Part shown: positions 16,971 to 26,070 of the stretch, in pieces
How the letters are laid out: every line of letters starts with the position of its first letter
Numbering within the stretch: position 1 is the stretch's first letter
Assembly: GCA_039024635.1 (NCBI GenBank)
Contig: JBCCQA010000011.1
Span: forward strand, 62,001 to 126,000
Length of the DNA stretch: 64,000 nucleotides
Source: Kuafuiihalomonas sp039024635
GTDB taxonomy: Bacteria > Myxococcota > Kuafuiibacteriia > Kuafuiibacteriales > Kuafuiibacteriaceae
Direction: 5' to 3'
Notes under the pieces: model-generated
The model's input: the letters and a program-made list of their open reading frames with translations, nothing else
What the model was told of the DNA's origin: nothing
Databases searched by the model: none
Translations under genes and position numbers: made by a program

Positions 16971-18113
16971 TCAACCGCGGATGCGCTCCAGCAGCGGTGG
17001 GAGGCGGTTGAGTAGGTGGTCCACGTCCTCGGAGCGGCTCGCCCAACCCAGGCTGAATCGGATGGCGCTCAGGGCTGCTTGCCGGGTGTAACCCATGGAG
17101 AGGAGTACGTGGCTGGGCTCCAGACTGCCGCTGGAGCAGGCGCTTCCACTAGAGGCTGCGACGCCCTCCAAGTCCAGGGCCTGGAGCAGGACTTCGCCTT
17201 CGATTCCCTCGAAGAAGACGGTGGACGTAGCGCCGATTCGCCGGGCCTCGGCGCCGACCACCGACGCACCTAGGCGCTTCAGGCCCTCCTCCAGACGGTC
17301 TCGCAGCTCGGTCAGACGTCGGACTTCGGCACCTCGCTCCGCTTCGGCCAGTCGGAGCGCCTCGACCAAGGCCACCGCCGCCGCGACATCTTCGGTTCCT
17401 GCTCGGAGCCCGCGCTCCTGGGGGCCGCCGACCAGCCGCGGCAGAAGCGGGATCTCGTCACGCCGGATCAGGACGCCGGCGCCCTTCAGGCCCCCGAGCT
17501 TGTGGCCGGAGAGGATCACGAAGTCACCGTCGGGCAGCGGGATTCGTCCAGGGGCCTGGACCGCGTCGACCATCAAGGGCGCCGAGCGCGTCGCGCACAG
17601 TCGGCGGACCGCCGCCACGTCATGAACGATGCCCGTCTCGTTGTTGACGGCCATGATCGAGACCAGGCCCGTCGGGGTCTCCAGGGCCGCTTCCAGGGCT
17701 TCGAGGTCGAGATGGCCTCGCCCGTCGACGGGGATCTCTACCCATTCGACCCCCTGGGTCTGGAGGTCCTTGGCCGGACCCCGTACGGCCGCATGCTCCA
17801 CCGAGCTCGTCACGAGTCTTCGATGCCTACAGCCGGGATGAAGCAGGACACCCTGCAGCACCAGGTTGTTCGCTTCGGAGCCCCCGCTGGTGAACAAGAT
17901 CTCGCTCGGCTTTCGGTCGAAGATCTTCGCCAGTTCACTCCGGGCTTTCTCGAGGGTCTTTCGGGCCGCTTGGCCGGCCCAGTGGACCGACGAGGCGTTG
18001 GCGAACTGACCGGTCTCGAGCTCGCCGAAGAGAATGGGCTCGACGAGCGTCCGAATCTCGGGCCGTACGGGAGCGGTGGCGTTGTAGTCGACGTAGACCC
18101 GGCGTGGCTTCAT
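16971..18113 (-). CDS. Cysteine desulfurase (NifS/IscS-type aminotransferase class V)
   Basis: A 380-residue PLP enzyme that moves sulfur from cysteine to a protein persulfide for Fe-S cluster or thio-modification pathways. It has the N-terminal YVDYNATAPV, the SSVEHAA and NNETG blocks, the PLP lysine in SGHKLGG, RAGTEDVAAAV, and the catalytic cysteine in SSGSACSSGSLEPSHVL. The SSGSAC followed by serine marks a group I (NifS/IscS) enzyme. There is no IscU or other Fe-S assembly gene nearby. It overlaps the upstream DHH gene by 4 bases (ATGA), implying coupled translation. Confidence 0.94.
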   Translation of the reverse strand: MKPRRVYVDYNATAPVRPEIRTLVEPILFGELETGQFANASSVHWAGQAARKTLEKARSELAKIFDRKPSEILFTSGGSEANNLVLQGVLLHPGCRHRRLVTSSVEHAAVRGPAKDLQTQGVEWVEIPVDGRGHLDLEALEAALETPTGLVSIMAVNNETGIVHDVAAVRRLCATRSAPLMVDAVQAPGRIPLPDGDFVILSGHKLGGLKGAGVLIRRDEIPLLPRLVGGPQERGLRAGTEDVAAAVALVEALRLAEAERGAEVRRLTELRDRLEEGLKRLGASVVGAEARRIGATSTVFFEGIEGEVLLQALDLEGVAASSGSACSSGSLEPSHVLLSMGYTRQAALSAIRFSLGWASRSEDVDHLLNRLPPLLERIRG

Positions 18114-19390
18114 TCGCGGGCCTGAGACGGCTCGGGTGGCGTCGACTTCCGAGCCGTCCTCTTCTTTTCGGAGACGCTCTTCCTATCGCTCGCCTTCCTC
18201 TCGGCACCGTTCTTCTTGTCGCCCGCTCTCTTTTCGCTGCCGTTCTTCTTGGCGGCCTTGGGGGGCGGAGGCTCGATGGCTAGCTCCTGGTCCTTCTTGC
18301 TGATGATGCGGGTGAAGTGGCGGTAGTCCTGCCCGAAGGCCTGTACGACCTGGTTCACCACCGTCCGCCGCAGGTCGGTGCGGCTGCGCTGGGACTTGTT
18401 CTCGACCGGGATCCGCGCGCCAGCCATTGGGCCGTGTCCTCCCGCGGTACCGAAGTTCCCGCCGTCGACGATTCCGTGAAGGATCTTGCCGGCGTTCTTG
18501 GCCCGAGATCGCGTGCGCAAAGAGAGGACCAGGGACTCTTCGTACCAGCCCACGGCCAAGGCGTGCTTCATACCGTCGATCTGGAGCAGGCGGTCGGCCA
18601 CCTCGGCGCACAGGTCGGGCGTGTAGATCTCTCCGAGGTCGGAGACGACCATGCTTCCGTAGATTTTGGCCTGCATGATGGCCTTGTTGAACACTCGGAA
18701 GTAGTCGAGTGGCACCTGAGGATTCTCGACCTCGGCCAAGATCCGATTGTCGGCTAGTGGGAACAGATAGAGATAGGCGGTGACGTCGGCGGGCGAGGCA
18801 TCCCGGGCCAGGTTCAGGGTGTCGGACTTTACGCCGTAGAAGAGCGCCGTCGCGATGTCCGTGGGAGGGACGAGGCCCGAGGCCATCACGAGCTCGGTGA
18901 CCTTGGTAGAGGTCGCGCCGTAGTCCCCCCCGACGTCGAAGAAGGTCGGTTCAGGGCCCTCAAGGGGGCGAGGGAAGTGATGGTCGAACACGATGTCGGG
19001 CGGCCTGTCGATGGGAACGGTGTGGTTCCCGACTTCGGGCTGGGTGTCGAGGAGGGCCACGAGGTCGTACTTCTGGAAGTCGCTGCGGCTGCTGCGCTTC
19101 ATCTTGACCCCGAGGGCTTTGATCATCGCCTTGTTCTCGGCCCGGCCGATGATGCCTCCGTAGCCGACGGTGGCGTCGACCCCGGTCAGCTCCTGCATCA
19201 GCCAACAGAGGGCCATCGCCGACGCGATGGTGTCGGGGTCCGGGTAGTCATGCGTCTGGGCGAGGAGCGTGGACTTGCCGCGGGCGAGTCGCACGAGCTC
19301 ATCGAGCTTTGGCTTCGCTCGGATGATGCAATCCTCCAGACCAGGAGGCTTCACCCAAGGGAGCCTGGGGAGGGCCTGAATTCGAGTCAA
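18110..19390 (-). CDS. DHH/DHHA1 family phosphoesterase (NrnA-like)
   Basis: A 426-residue Mn-dependent phosphoesterase. The N-terminal DHH domain has HDYPDPDTIASA (the DxD site), LLDTQPEV and the FDHHFP signature. The DHHA1 domain has GGHGPMAGAR. The family includes NrnA oligoribonuclease/pAp phosphatase; the substrate here is not fixed. The last 50 or so residues are a Lys/Ser-rich, disordered tail, perhaps nucleic-acid binding. The start is TTG 19390 by ORF limits and lacks a good ribosome site; GTG 19354 is another possibility. First gene of the run leading to the ABC cluster. Confidence 0.88.
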   Translation of the reverse strand: MTRIQALPRLPWVKPPGLEDCIIRAKPKLDELVRLARGKSTLLAQTHDYPDPDTIASAMALCWLMQELTGVDATVGYGGIIGRAENKAMIKALGVKMKRSSRSDFQKYDLVALLDTQPEVGNHTVPIDRPPDIVFDHHFPRPLEGPEPTFFDVGGDYGATSTKVTELVMASGLVPPTDIATALFYGVKSDTLNLARDASPADVTAYLYLFPLADNRILAEVENPQVPLDYFRVFNKAIMQAKIYGSMVVSDLGEIYTPDLCAEVADRLLQIDGMKHALAVGWYEESLVLSLRTRSRAKNAGKILHGIVDGGNFGTAGGHGPMAGARIPVENKSQRSRTDLRRTVVNQVVQAFGQDYRHFTRIISKKDQELAIEPPPPKAAKKNGSEKRAGDKKNGAERKASDRKSVSEKKRTARKSTPPEPSQARE

Positions 19391-19445
19391 GCGCTAGGCG
19401 CGCCTGATCTCCCACAAGAAGGCGGGGTCATGGCAGGATGAACCC

Positions 19446-19958
19446 GTGGGATCCATCTTGAGTCTGCTCATGGGCCTGGCGACCGCTCAGGGTGAAGGGT
19501 CGGAAGGGGCTGAAATCACGACGGTTCACCCGATCGTCTTCGTCGAATCCGAGCGGCAGGGAGAAGCCTACGAGGCGTACCGGAGAATTCGAAGTGATCG
19601 TCCGCTCGAGTTGAAACTGTCTGCTCCAGGCAGGGTCTTCGTTTCGGTGCGGACCTTGATCGGCTCTCGCTCCGGTCCCCATCAACTTCAGTTCGAGGTC
19701 GACGGTGAGACCGTGAAAGAAGCCCAAGTCAGCCCACGCCGCGACGACTTGGCTCGCTTCGTGGAAACCGTGCCCGGACGTCTTCCGGGAGAGAAAAGGA
19801 CCTTTCTCGTTCCCGTCGAGGCGTCCGCCGATTCCTTCCCTCGACGGCTGACCGTCTGGCTCGTGAAGGGGAAGGAGATCCTGCTCTCGCCGCGGTACGC
19901 CTCTCCGCTCGAGCTGGAGCTGGAGCTGGACGAGGCCGGAACTTCGACAGCGCCCTGA
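19446..19958 (+). CDS. Exported hypothetical protein
   Basis: A 170-residue protein with a short signal peptide (start to about TAQG). The mature domain is rich in beta-strands (RPLELKLSAPGRVFVSVRTLIG, HQLQFEVDG) and ends in an acidic, Leu/Glu-alternating stretch. GTG 19446 with upstream GCAGGA is the start. Divergent from the DHH gene and convergent with the hexokinase gene (5 bases apart). No family recognised; probably periplasmic. Confidence 0.6.
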   Translation: MGSILSLLMGLATAQGEGSEGAEITTVHPIVFVESERQGEAYEAYRRIRSDRPLELKLSAPGRVFVSVRTLIGSRSGPHQLQFEVDGETVKEAQVSPRRDDLARFVETVPGRLPGEKRTFLVPVEASADSFPRRLTVWLVKGKEILLSPRYASPLELELELDEAGTSTAP

Positions 19959-19963
19959 AGAGA

Positions 19964-21127
19964 TCAAGCCATGGTCAAGGCCGCTGCGGCCGCGCCAAAG
20001 AAGTTGATGTCGTCCCGTCCGAAGATCTCGACCTGAGGGGCGTCGCAGAGTCTGCTCAAGCGGGCCTGGACCCGTTGTTCATAGCCGGGGCTGGACCAGA
20101 ATAGCGAACCCTCGGCCAGCACGCCGATTCGGCCCGGACCCAAGGGGCGAAAGACGGCAGCCAGGCCCGCCGCCACCAGATCGGCCGAGCGCTCGAACAG
20201 AAGGCGTGAGGTTTCGGCGTACGGTCCGACTTCTCGGATCTGTTGATCCAAAAAGGCGGCCGAGTCTGGCACCTCGTCCAGGCTCTCTGCGCGGGCAAGG
20301 AGCTTGGGGAGATAGTACCCGGAGACGGCCTTCTCGAAGCGCTGGGCGCCGGGATTCAGGCTGGCCTGGTCCAGAGCCTCGTCGAGGTTGTCGAGATGGG
20401 GAGGGTGGAAGTTACCGCTCTCGAAGTTCACGGCCCAGGCGCCCTCGAGCCCAGCCGCCCGGAGCCGGGCGCTCCGACCGGCGTCCACGAAACCGGCCAT
20501 GTTGGTGCCGGTCCCGGCGATGAGGCCGACCACTCGGCTCGCGTCGCCGCCGTGACAAAAGGCCCCCCCGATCAGGCAAGCCACTGTGTCATTCAGGACC
20601 ACGGTCCGACGGCATTGAACGCCTCGATGCCGCAGGGCCTCGGCCAGGCGGGCCCCAACGCGGGTGCCCACCACGCCCGGGATGTCGAGGCCCTTGGTCC
20701 AGCGCAAGAGTACGGCGTCGGCGTCGGGCTCGACCCGGGCCGGAAAGGAGAAGACGTAGCCGAGAGGATAGGACTTGCTGCCGAGGTCGAGCGAAGTGAT
20801 GAGCTCTGCCTGCTTGCCGAGGAAAGTGTCGGCGTCCATCTGACCGCCCCCTCGAAGGCTGGCCTTCACGGGCCCGGCCAGGATGCGCATTTGGCCAGGG
20901 CCGTCGATGGCGACCAAGGCGGCCCGGATGTTGGTCCCTCCGAGGTCCAACACCAACGCCTCGCCCTGAACCTCGGGCGGGGGCGGCGGAAGGAAGGCAG
21001 GAAGGCATGCGATCTCGCGTTGGGCTTCGTCGAGACCTTCGCCGATGCGCTCGCTCAGAACGTCCCGCACATCTTGGAGCTGTTCGAGGCTCAGTCGCAG
21101 CCCGGTCATGGCGTCGAGCCATGACAC
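19964..21127 (-). CDS. Hexokinase of the eukaryotic-type hexokinase family
   Basis: A 387-residue sugar kinase. Motifs are those of the eukaryotic hexokinase family rather than ROK or bacterial Glk: phosphate-1 LDLGGTNIRAALV, FSFPA, LRWTKGLDIPGVVG, VLNDTVACLIG with the catalytic Asp, and the phosphate-2/adenosine block GLIAGTGTNMAG. It should phosphorylate glucose or a related hexose with ATP. At 387 residues it is shorter than a standard 50-kDa hexokinase, with a compact C-terminal lobe. It lies 31 bases downstream of fadJ and may be the last gene of the beta-oxidation unit. Start ATG 21127; ATG 21109 is also possible. Confidence 0.88.
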   Translation of the reverse strand: MSWLDAMTGLRLSLEQLQDVRDVLSERIGEGLDEAQREIACLPAFLPPPPPEVQGEALVLDLGGTNIRAALVAIDGPGQMRILAGPVKASLRGGGQMDADTFLGKQAELITSLDLGSKSYPLGYVFSFPARVEPDADAVLLRWTKGLDIPGVVGTRVGARLAEALRHRGVQCRRTVVLNDTVACLIGGAFCHGGDASRVVGLIAGTGTNMAGFVDAGRSARLRAAGLEGAWAVNFESGNFHPPHLDNLDEALDQASLNPGAQRFEKAVSGYYLPKLLARAESLDEVPDSAAFLDQQIREVGPYAETSRLLFERSADLVAAGLAAVFRPLGPGRIGVLAEGSLFWSSPGYEQRVQARLSRLCDAPQVEIFGRDDINFFGAAAAALTMA

Positions 21128-21158
21128 GGACAGCCGGTTGGCGTCACCACAGTCCTGC

Positions 21159-23303
21159 TCAGTGGAAGCGCCGACCGTCCTTGGCCATGCGCTCCAGGAG
21201 GCTTGGGGGCTCGAAGCGCGCCCCCAAACGGTCGTGGAGGCCCCGCATGCGGCGGAGGAGCTCGCTGGGGCCGACCGCGTCGGTCCAGCTCAGGGGACCT
21301 CCCCTAAAGGGCGGGAACCCGAGGCCAAACACGGCGCCGATATCCGCGTCTCGGGCGGAGCGAACGATGCCTTCATCGAAGCAGCGGATCGCTTCTTGGA
21401 CCATCATGACGAGAAGCCGATCTTCGAGGATTCGGCCTTCTACCTTGGCCCTTCGGTCGGGCTTGACGCCGATGACCTCGTACACGCTCTCGTCTACGAT
21501 CTTCTTCCTTTCATCGTAGACGTAGAACCCCTTTCGCCCCTTCCGGCCTGTTCGCCCGTCTTCGACCAAGCGCTCCAGGCTGCTCGGCGGGTGGAGGCGG
21601 GCCCCGAAGGCGGACTCGGCGATCTTCGCCACCTTGGCCGCCACGTCGATGCCTACTTCATCCAGGAGCGTGATGGGTCCAACCGGGAAACCGACCCGCT
21701 TGGCCGCCGCGTCGATGGTCTCGATGGGGATGCCTTCGGTCAGCATCCAAGCAGCTTCGTTGAGGTAGGGACCTAGGATACGGCTGGTGTAGAAGCCCAC
21801 GCCATCGTTCACCACGATGACCGTCTTCCCTTGCTGTTTACCGAGGGCCACGCAGGTGGCGACGGTCTCGTCGCTGGTCTCGGGCGTTCGAATGACCTCC
21901 AGCAGGGGCATTCTGTGGACCGGAGAGAAGTAGTGCATGCCCACCACCCGGTCTTTGCGCCGAGCCGCTTCGGCGATCCGGCCAATCGGAATGGAGGAGG
22001 TGTTGGAGGCGAAGATGGTGCCTTCCGGCGTCGTTTCTTCGACCTCGCGCAAGAGAGCACGCTTCAGCTCCAGGTCCTCGAAGACGGCCTCGATCACCAC
22101 GTCACAGCGGTGGAAGGCCTCTCGCCGCGTCGAGGCTTCGATATTCAGCAGTCGTCGCCGCCGCTCGAAGTCGCTTCGTTTCCGGCGGCGGCCCTGATCC
22201 TCCAACAGTCCGTGGATCGTGCGTAGGCCGGCTCCGACGGCCGTGTCGTCGCGGTCCCGAAGAACGACCGGCAGGTCGGCTTTCTCGACCGTCACGAAGG
22301 CGATGCCTCGGCCCATGAGACCCGCACCCAAGACGCCGAGCCGACGGGTGGGCCGCAGTTCCACCGGGCCGTCCACTCCGGGGTCCTTCTCCAGCGCCTT
22401 GGTTGCAAAGAAAAGCTCCACCAGCCGCTGGCTGACGTCGGTCATCAACAGCTCACCGAAGGCCAAGGCTTCGGCTTCCAGCCCTGCTTCCAGGCCCTTC
22501 TCCAGTCCGACCCGCACCACCTCCAAGATCCTCGGGATCGCGGGGTAGTGCCCGCCGGACTTGGCCAGAGCGGCCTTCTCGGCCTGGGCGAAGACGATGC
22601 TGCGGCCCAAGGCGTTGCCGGTGAGGGCGAAGCTCTGCAGGGCCTCCAGATCGGGACCGAAGCTCGACTTGATCGGCGCTTCCCTCTCGGCGAGCTCGAG
22701 GGCCCGACGGACCGCCGCCTCGACGACGAGGCTCGGGGCGACGGTCTCGTGGAGCAGACCCATCTTTTTCGCCTTCCGGGCGTCGACGGTCCGACCAGTC
22801 AGGAGGAGGTCGAGGGCGGACTCGATGCCGACCCGAGGGACCAGCCGCTGGGTGCCCCCAGCGCCGGGCAAGAGGCCCAGCTTCACCTCGGGGAGGCCGA
22901 GTCGGGTCTTGAGATGGGTGCTGGCGACGCGGTCGGCACAGGCCAGGGCGAGCTCCAAGCCGCCGCCAAGGCAGGCGCCGTCGATGGCACAGACGATGGG
23001 CACCGGGAAGCTGGCCATGCGGCTCAGAACCTTCTGCAGAGACTTCGACATCTGGGTCGCCTTGTCGGCGCTCTCCACCTCCCGCAAGATCTCGATGTCC
23101 GCACCCGCGACGAAGGATCCGGGCTTTCCGCTCGCGAAAACGATGGCTTTGGCCCCCGCTTCTTCTGCGGCGTCCAGTTCCGCCTCCAGGGCGTCCTGCA
23201 GGTCGGGACGCAAGACGTTCTGTCGCGACTCCGGAAGATCGAAAGTGAGGACGTGGACGCCGTCGGCTCGACGTTCGCTCTTGAAGGGACTCATGTTCGT
23301 CAT
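21159..23303 (-). CDS. fadJ: Fatty acid oxidation complex alpha subunit (enoyl-CoA hydratase / 3-hydroxyacyl-CoA dehydrogenase)
   Basis: A 714-residue bifunctional beta-oxidation enzyme. The N-terminal crotonase domain has AGADIEIL, DGACLGGGLELALACADR and PEVKLGLLPGAGGTQRL. The C-terminal 3-hydroxyacyl-CoA dehydrogenase has the NAD loop LGAGLMGRGIAFVT, SNTSSIPI, GMHYFSPVHRMPLLEVI and GFPPFRGGPLSW. ATG 23303 overlaps the fadI stop by 4 bases (ATGA); ATG 23294 is an alternative. With FadI it should form the trifunctional hydratase/dehydrogenase/thiolase complex. Confidence 0.96.
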   Translation of the reverse strand: MTNMSPFKSERRADGVHVLTFDLPESRQNVLRPDLQDALEAELDAAEEAGAKAIVFASGKPGSFVAGADIEILREVESADKATQMSKSLQKVLSRMASFPVPIVCAIDGACLGGGLELALACADRVASTHLKTRLGLPEVKLGLLPGAGGTQRLVPRVGIESALDLLLTGRTVDARKAKKMGLLHETVAPSLVVEAAVRRALELAEREAPIKSSFGPDLEALQSFALTGNALGRSIVFAQAEKAALAKSGGHYPAIPRILEVVRVGLEKGLEAGLEAEALAFGELLMTDVSQRLVELFFATKALEKDPGVDGPVELRPTRRLGVLGAGLMGRGIAFVTVEKADLPVVLRDRDDTAVGAGLRTIHGLLEDQGRRRKRSDFERRRRLLNIEASTRREAFHRCDVVIEAVFEDLELKRALLREVEETTPEGTIFASNTSSIPIGRIAEAARRKDRVVGMHYFSPVHRMPLLEVIRTPETSDETVATCVALGKQQGKTVIVVNDGVGFYTSRILGPYLNEAAWMLTEGIPIETIDAAAKRVGFPVGPITLLDEVGIDVAAKVAKIAESAFGARLHPPSSLERLVEDGRTGRKGRKGFYVYDERKKIVDESVYEVIGVKPDRRAKVEGRILEDRLLVMMVQEAIRCFDEGIVRSARDADIGAVFGLGFPPFRGGPLSWTDAVGPSELLRRMRGLHDRLGARFEPPSLLERMAKDGRRFH

Positions 23304-24601
23304 CGCTCCAGCACCATGGCCGCGCCCAGGCCGCCGGCGGCGCACTGGGCGACCAAGGCCTGGCCGCCGCCACGGCGGTCGAGTTCCTTGGCTACCGTCA
23401 GCAGCTGTCGTGCCCCGGTGGCCGCAAAGGGGTGGCCGAGGGCGATGGAGCCCCCGTGAACGTTGAATCGATCCATGTCGATCCCGCCCAGAGCGCGGCT
23501 GCGGCCAAGCTTCTCCTCGGCAAAGCTACGGGACTCGAAGGCCTGCAGGTTGGATAGGATCTGGGCTGCGAAGGCCTCATGAAAGTCGACGAGCTCGAGG
23601 TCTTTCACCTCGAGTCCGGCCGCGTCGAGGGCGCGGGGGCTTGCGTAGGCCGGGCCCATCAGAAGCTGATCACTCGGATCCAGGGCCGCGAAGGCATAGC
23701 TCTTCACGTAGGCGAGTGCTCGGCGTCCCTCCGCCTCCGCCCGTTCGGCCCGCATGAGGACCAGGGCCGAGCCCCCGTCGGTGAGGGGTGAAGCGTTAGC
23801 GGCCGTCACCGTGCCGTACTTCTTGTCGAAAGCGGGACGCAGGCTCGCGTAGGCCTCCAGCTTGGAGTCCAGCCGAAGAAGATTGTCTTGGCGGACCGCC
23901 TCGAAGTCGGGGGGTACGAAGACGGGCGCAATCTCCTGTTCAAAGAGGCCGGCCTTGACCGCGGCCGCGGCCCGCTCGTGGGAGCGGTGGGCAAAAGCGT
24001 CCTGCTCGGCCCGACCGACGCCGTTCTCCTGGGCCATCTTCTCCGCGCTTTGGCCCATGCTGAGGCCAGTGGAGTATTCGGCGATGGCGGGCGGCTCCGG
24101 CAGGAGGTCGCCCGGCCCGAGGCCGGCAAATGCCTTCAGCTTGTCCATCGGCTTCTTGGCCTGACTGGCTGTGACCAGAGCATCGGCCAAAGGACGTCGA
24201 ACCGTGATTGGGACGTCGCTCATCGAGTCGGCGCCCCCGGCCACGACGATTTCGGCCTGTCCGGTTTGAATCATCATGGCCGCCGTGGCCACGGCTTGGG
24301 TGCTGGTGGCGCAGGCCCGAGACACGGAGTGGGCGTCGACATCTTTGGGCAGACCGAGCATCAACACGATCTCACGGGCAATGTTGGGTGCCTTCACACT
24401 CGGGACGACCTGACCGAACACGAGGGCGTCGATGGGCTTGGCCTCGAGCTGGGTCGCGTCCAAGGCACCTCGGACGGCCAGCGCGCCGAGCTCCAAGGCC
24501 GACAGCTCTTTGTAGACCGTGCCCCGCCGAGCGAAGGGCGTTCGAGCGCCCCCGACGATGGCCACCCGGTCCAGCTCGACAGACCTGACGGAACGAACCA
24601 T
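23300..24601 (-). CDS. fadI: Acetyl-CoA acyltransferase (beta-ketothiolase)
   Basis: A 433-residue thiolase that cleaves 3-ketoacyl-CoA in the last step of beta-oxidation. It has the nucleophilic Cys97 in SRACATST, AGGADSMSDVP, the catalytic His in NVHGGSIALGHPFAATGAR, and the C-terminal CAAGGLGAAMVLER, which is the FadI type. ATG 24601 (MVRSVRSVELDRVAIVGGAR) is the natural start; the ORF extension to 25804 is a shadow of the Nudix-MBL gene. A palindrome overlapping a TTGACT box lies 22 bases upstream. Confidence 0.96.
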   Translation of the reverse strand: MVRSVRSVELDRVAIVGGARTPFARRGTVYKELSALELGALAVRGALDATQLEAKPIDALVFGQVVPSVKAPNIAREIVLMLGLPKDVDAHSVSRACATSTQAVATAAMMIQTGQAEIVVAGGADSMSDVPITVRRPLADALVTASQAKKPMDKLKAFAGLGPGDLLPEPPAIAEYSTGLSMGQSAEKMAQENGVGRAEQDAFAHRSHERAAAAVKAGLFEQEIAPVFVPPDFEAVRQDNLLRLDSKLEAYASLRPAFDKKYGTVTAANASPLTDGGSALVLMRAERAEAEGRRALAYVKSYAFAALDPSDQLLMGPAYASPRALDAAGLEVKDLELVDFHEAFAAQILSNLQAFESRSFAEEKLGRSRALGGIDMDRFNVHGGSIALGHPFAATGARQLLTVAKELDRRGGGQALVAQCAAGGLGAAMVLER

Positions 24602-24622
24602 GCCTGCCGCGGTGCGTCGTGC

Positions 24623-24637
24623 TGACTCACAAGTCAA
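24623..24637 (-). promoter_or_regulatory. Palindrome overlapping a -35-like box upstream of fadI
   Basis: TGACT-CACA-AGTCA (24623-24636) is a perfect 5+5 inverted repeat, and on the minus strand it overlaps TTGACT (24637-24632). It lies 22 bases before the fadI start in the 71-base spacer after the Nudix-MBL gene. A repressor site for a fatty-acid-responsive regulator is plausible. No clear -10 was found. Confidence 0.4.
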
Positions 24638-24672
24638 GCGCAGCCCTCGCGCCTCTCGCCCGGAAAGGGACG

Positions 24673-26070
24673 CTATCTGGGGACCTTGGGTCGAAAACGG
24701 TCGTTGGAGCTCCGTTCGGCCCAGCCCAGGGTGACCCCTTCGATGAGGTGAGCCAAGCAGGACCGGGCGGCCAGAGGCCACACCTTCGGGTCCGCGTCGG
24801 CGTAGGCCTGGGGGAGCAGATCCTCCGGGCGGGCTGGCACTCCGAAGGCTTCCAGGGCGGCCCGGACCTTCTCGCTGCGGGCCCGACGATGGTCGATGTA
24901 CTGCCGAAGCTTGGTCGCCCCGTCGAAGATCGGGCCCCCGTGGGAAGGCATCAAGATCGTGTCGCCCAGGGCTTCGAGTCGTTCGAGTTGCGCCACGTAG
25001 GTCGCCATATCCCCATCGTCGGGGTCGACGATGATGGTGCCGATGCTGGCCACCATGTCGCCGCAGATGAGGCCCCGGGCGCCGGGTCGTTCGTCTTGGA
25101 GGCAAAGGTGACCGGCTGCGTGACCCGGGGTGTGGAGCAATCGCCAAAGGAACTTCCGCCCCTGCTCGTCCCGGCCCAGGTCCAGCTCGTCTCCGTCTTC
25201 GAACAGGTCGTCGACGGGGAGGTCGACCAAGCGAGCCGTTTCGGGGTGGGCCCAGATGGGGGCGCCGGTCTCGTCTTTGAGCCAAGCCGCCGCCGCCACG
25301 TGGTCGGCGTGGTGATGCGTCAGGAAGATGGCCTCTAGCGGGCGATGAATCCGGTTCAGGACCCGTAAGAGACGGGCACGCTCCGACTCGTCCTCGGTGG
25401 CGGGGTCCACGACCACCATCCGTTCGTGCCCCAGGATGTACGCGTTGGTGTGGGTGGCCGGCGGCAGGGTCGGCGACCGAAGAGGCAGCATCCGAATCCC
25501 GGGCATCGGCTCGAAGTGTTCGTGGGTCTGTCCTTCGGTTTCGGCAAGGGCGGCGGCCAATGCCTGGGCATCTCGAGGGTCCTGCTTCTCCAAAGCATGA
25601 AGGACGAGAAAGGCCGGTGGCGCCAAGACCACGTCCAATGCCTCCCACCGCCGCAGGAGTTCTGCCGGCTCGTGAAAGTCCAGGCCCAGCAGCTCCGGCT
25701 GCTCGTCCAAGGGTTCGATGGCGGCGCTGGGGACGTCCTGGTCCAGGGCGACGTGAAAGAACTGAGTGTCGAAGCGCATCGGGGACCAGGGCGGCGTCAC
25801 CCATCTGACTACCGGACGGAGGTCGCCCGGATTGAGACCCAGGACGTCGGGGTGAAGGCCCGTCTCTTCGTGCAGCTCACGGAGCGCCGCTCGCTCGAAG
25901 CCTCCCGCCTCTGCCGGTCCATCCTGTCGCTTGCTTACCCCTCCCCCCGGAAAAGACCAGATGCCTCCCAGGAAGGGCATGCTGGGATTTCGCTGACCGG
26001 CTAGGATACGCCCCTTCGTATCGACGACGAGGAGCACCGAGGCCGGCCGAGGGGGCTTCACGTCGGTCAC
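24673..26070 (-). CDS. Nudix hydrolase-metallo-beta-lactamase fold fusion protein
   Basis: A 465-residue two-domain protein. The N-terminal Nudix domain (about 1-170) has FPGGGV and FERAALRELHEETGL, with an insertion inside the usual Nudix box spacing. The C-terminal metallo-beta-lactamase domain (about 200-430) has THHHADHVAAAAWL (HxHxDH), LLHTPGHAAGHL, ICGDMVA and PSHGGP, resembling LACTB2/glyoxalase II-like hydrolases. Both catalytic motifs look intact. It overlaps the YghO-like gene by 4 bases (ATGA). The substrate is unknown: CoA-thioester, nucleotide or RNA hydrolysis are all possible from the families. Proximity to fadIJ makes acyl-CoA-related chemistry worth considering. Confidence 0.88.
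   Translation of the reverse strand: MTDVKPPRPASVLLVVDTKGRILAGQRNPSMPFLGGIWSFPGGGVSKRQDGPAEAGGFERAALRELHEETGLHPDVLGLNPGDLRPVVRWVTPPWSPMRFDTQFFHVALDQDVPSAAIEPLDEQPELLGLDFHEPAELLRRWEALDVVLAPPAFLVLHALEKQDPRDAQALAAALAETEGQTHEHFEPMPGIRMLPLRSPTLPPATHTNAYILGHERMVVVDPATEDESERARLLRVLNRIHRPLEAIFLTHHHADHVAAAAWLKDETGAPIWAHPETARLVDLPVDDLFEDGDELDLGRDEQGRKFLWRLLHTPGHAAGHLCLQDERPGARGLICGDMVASIGTIIVDPDDGDMATYVAQLERLEALGDTILMPSHGGPIFDGATKLRQYIDHRRARSEKVRAALEAFGVPARPEDLLPQAYADADPKVWPLAARSCLAHLIEGVTLGWAERSSNDRFRPKVPR

Noticed and set aside
22548..23459. Long plus-strand ORFs antisense to fadJ/fadI
   Set aside because: Composition of antisense frames in GC-rich coding DNA; no domains.
23300..25804. 834-codon ORF start of fadI
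   Set aside because: The upstream extension is a shadow of the Nudix-MBL gene; the thiolase begins at ATG 24601.
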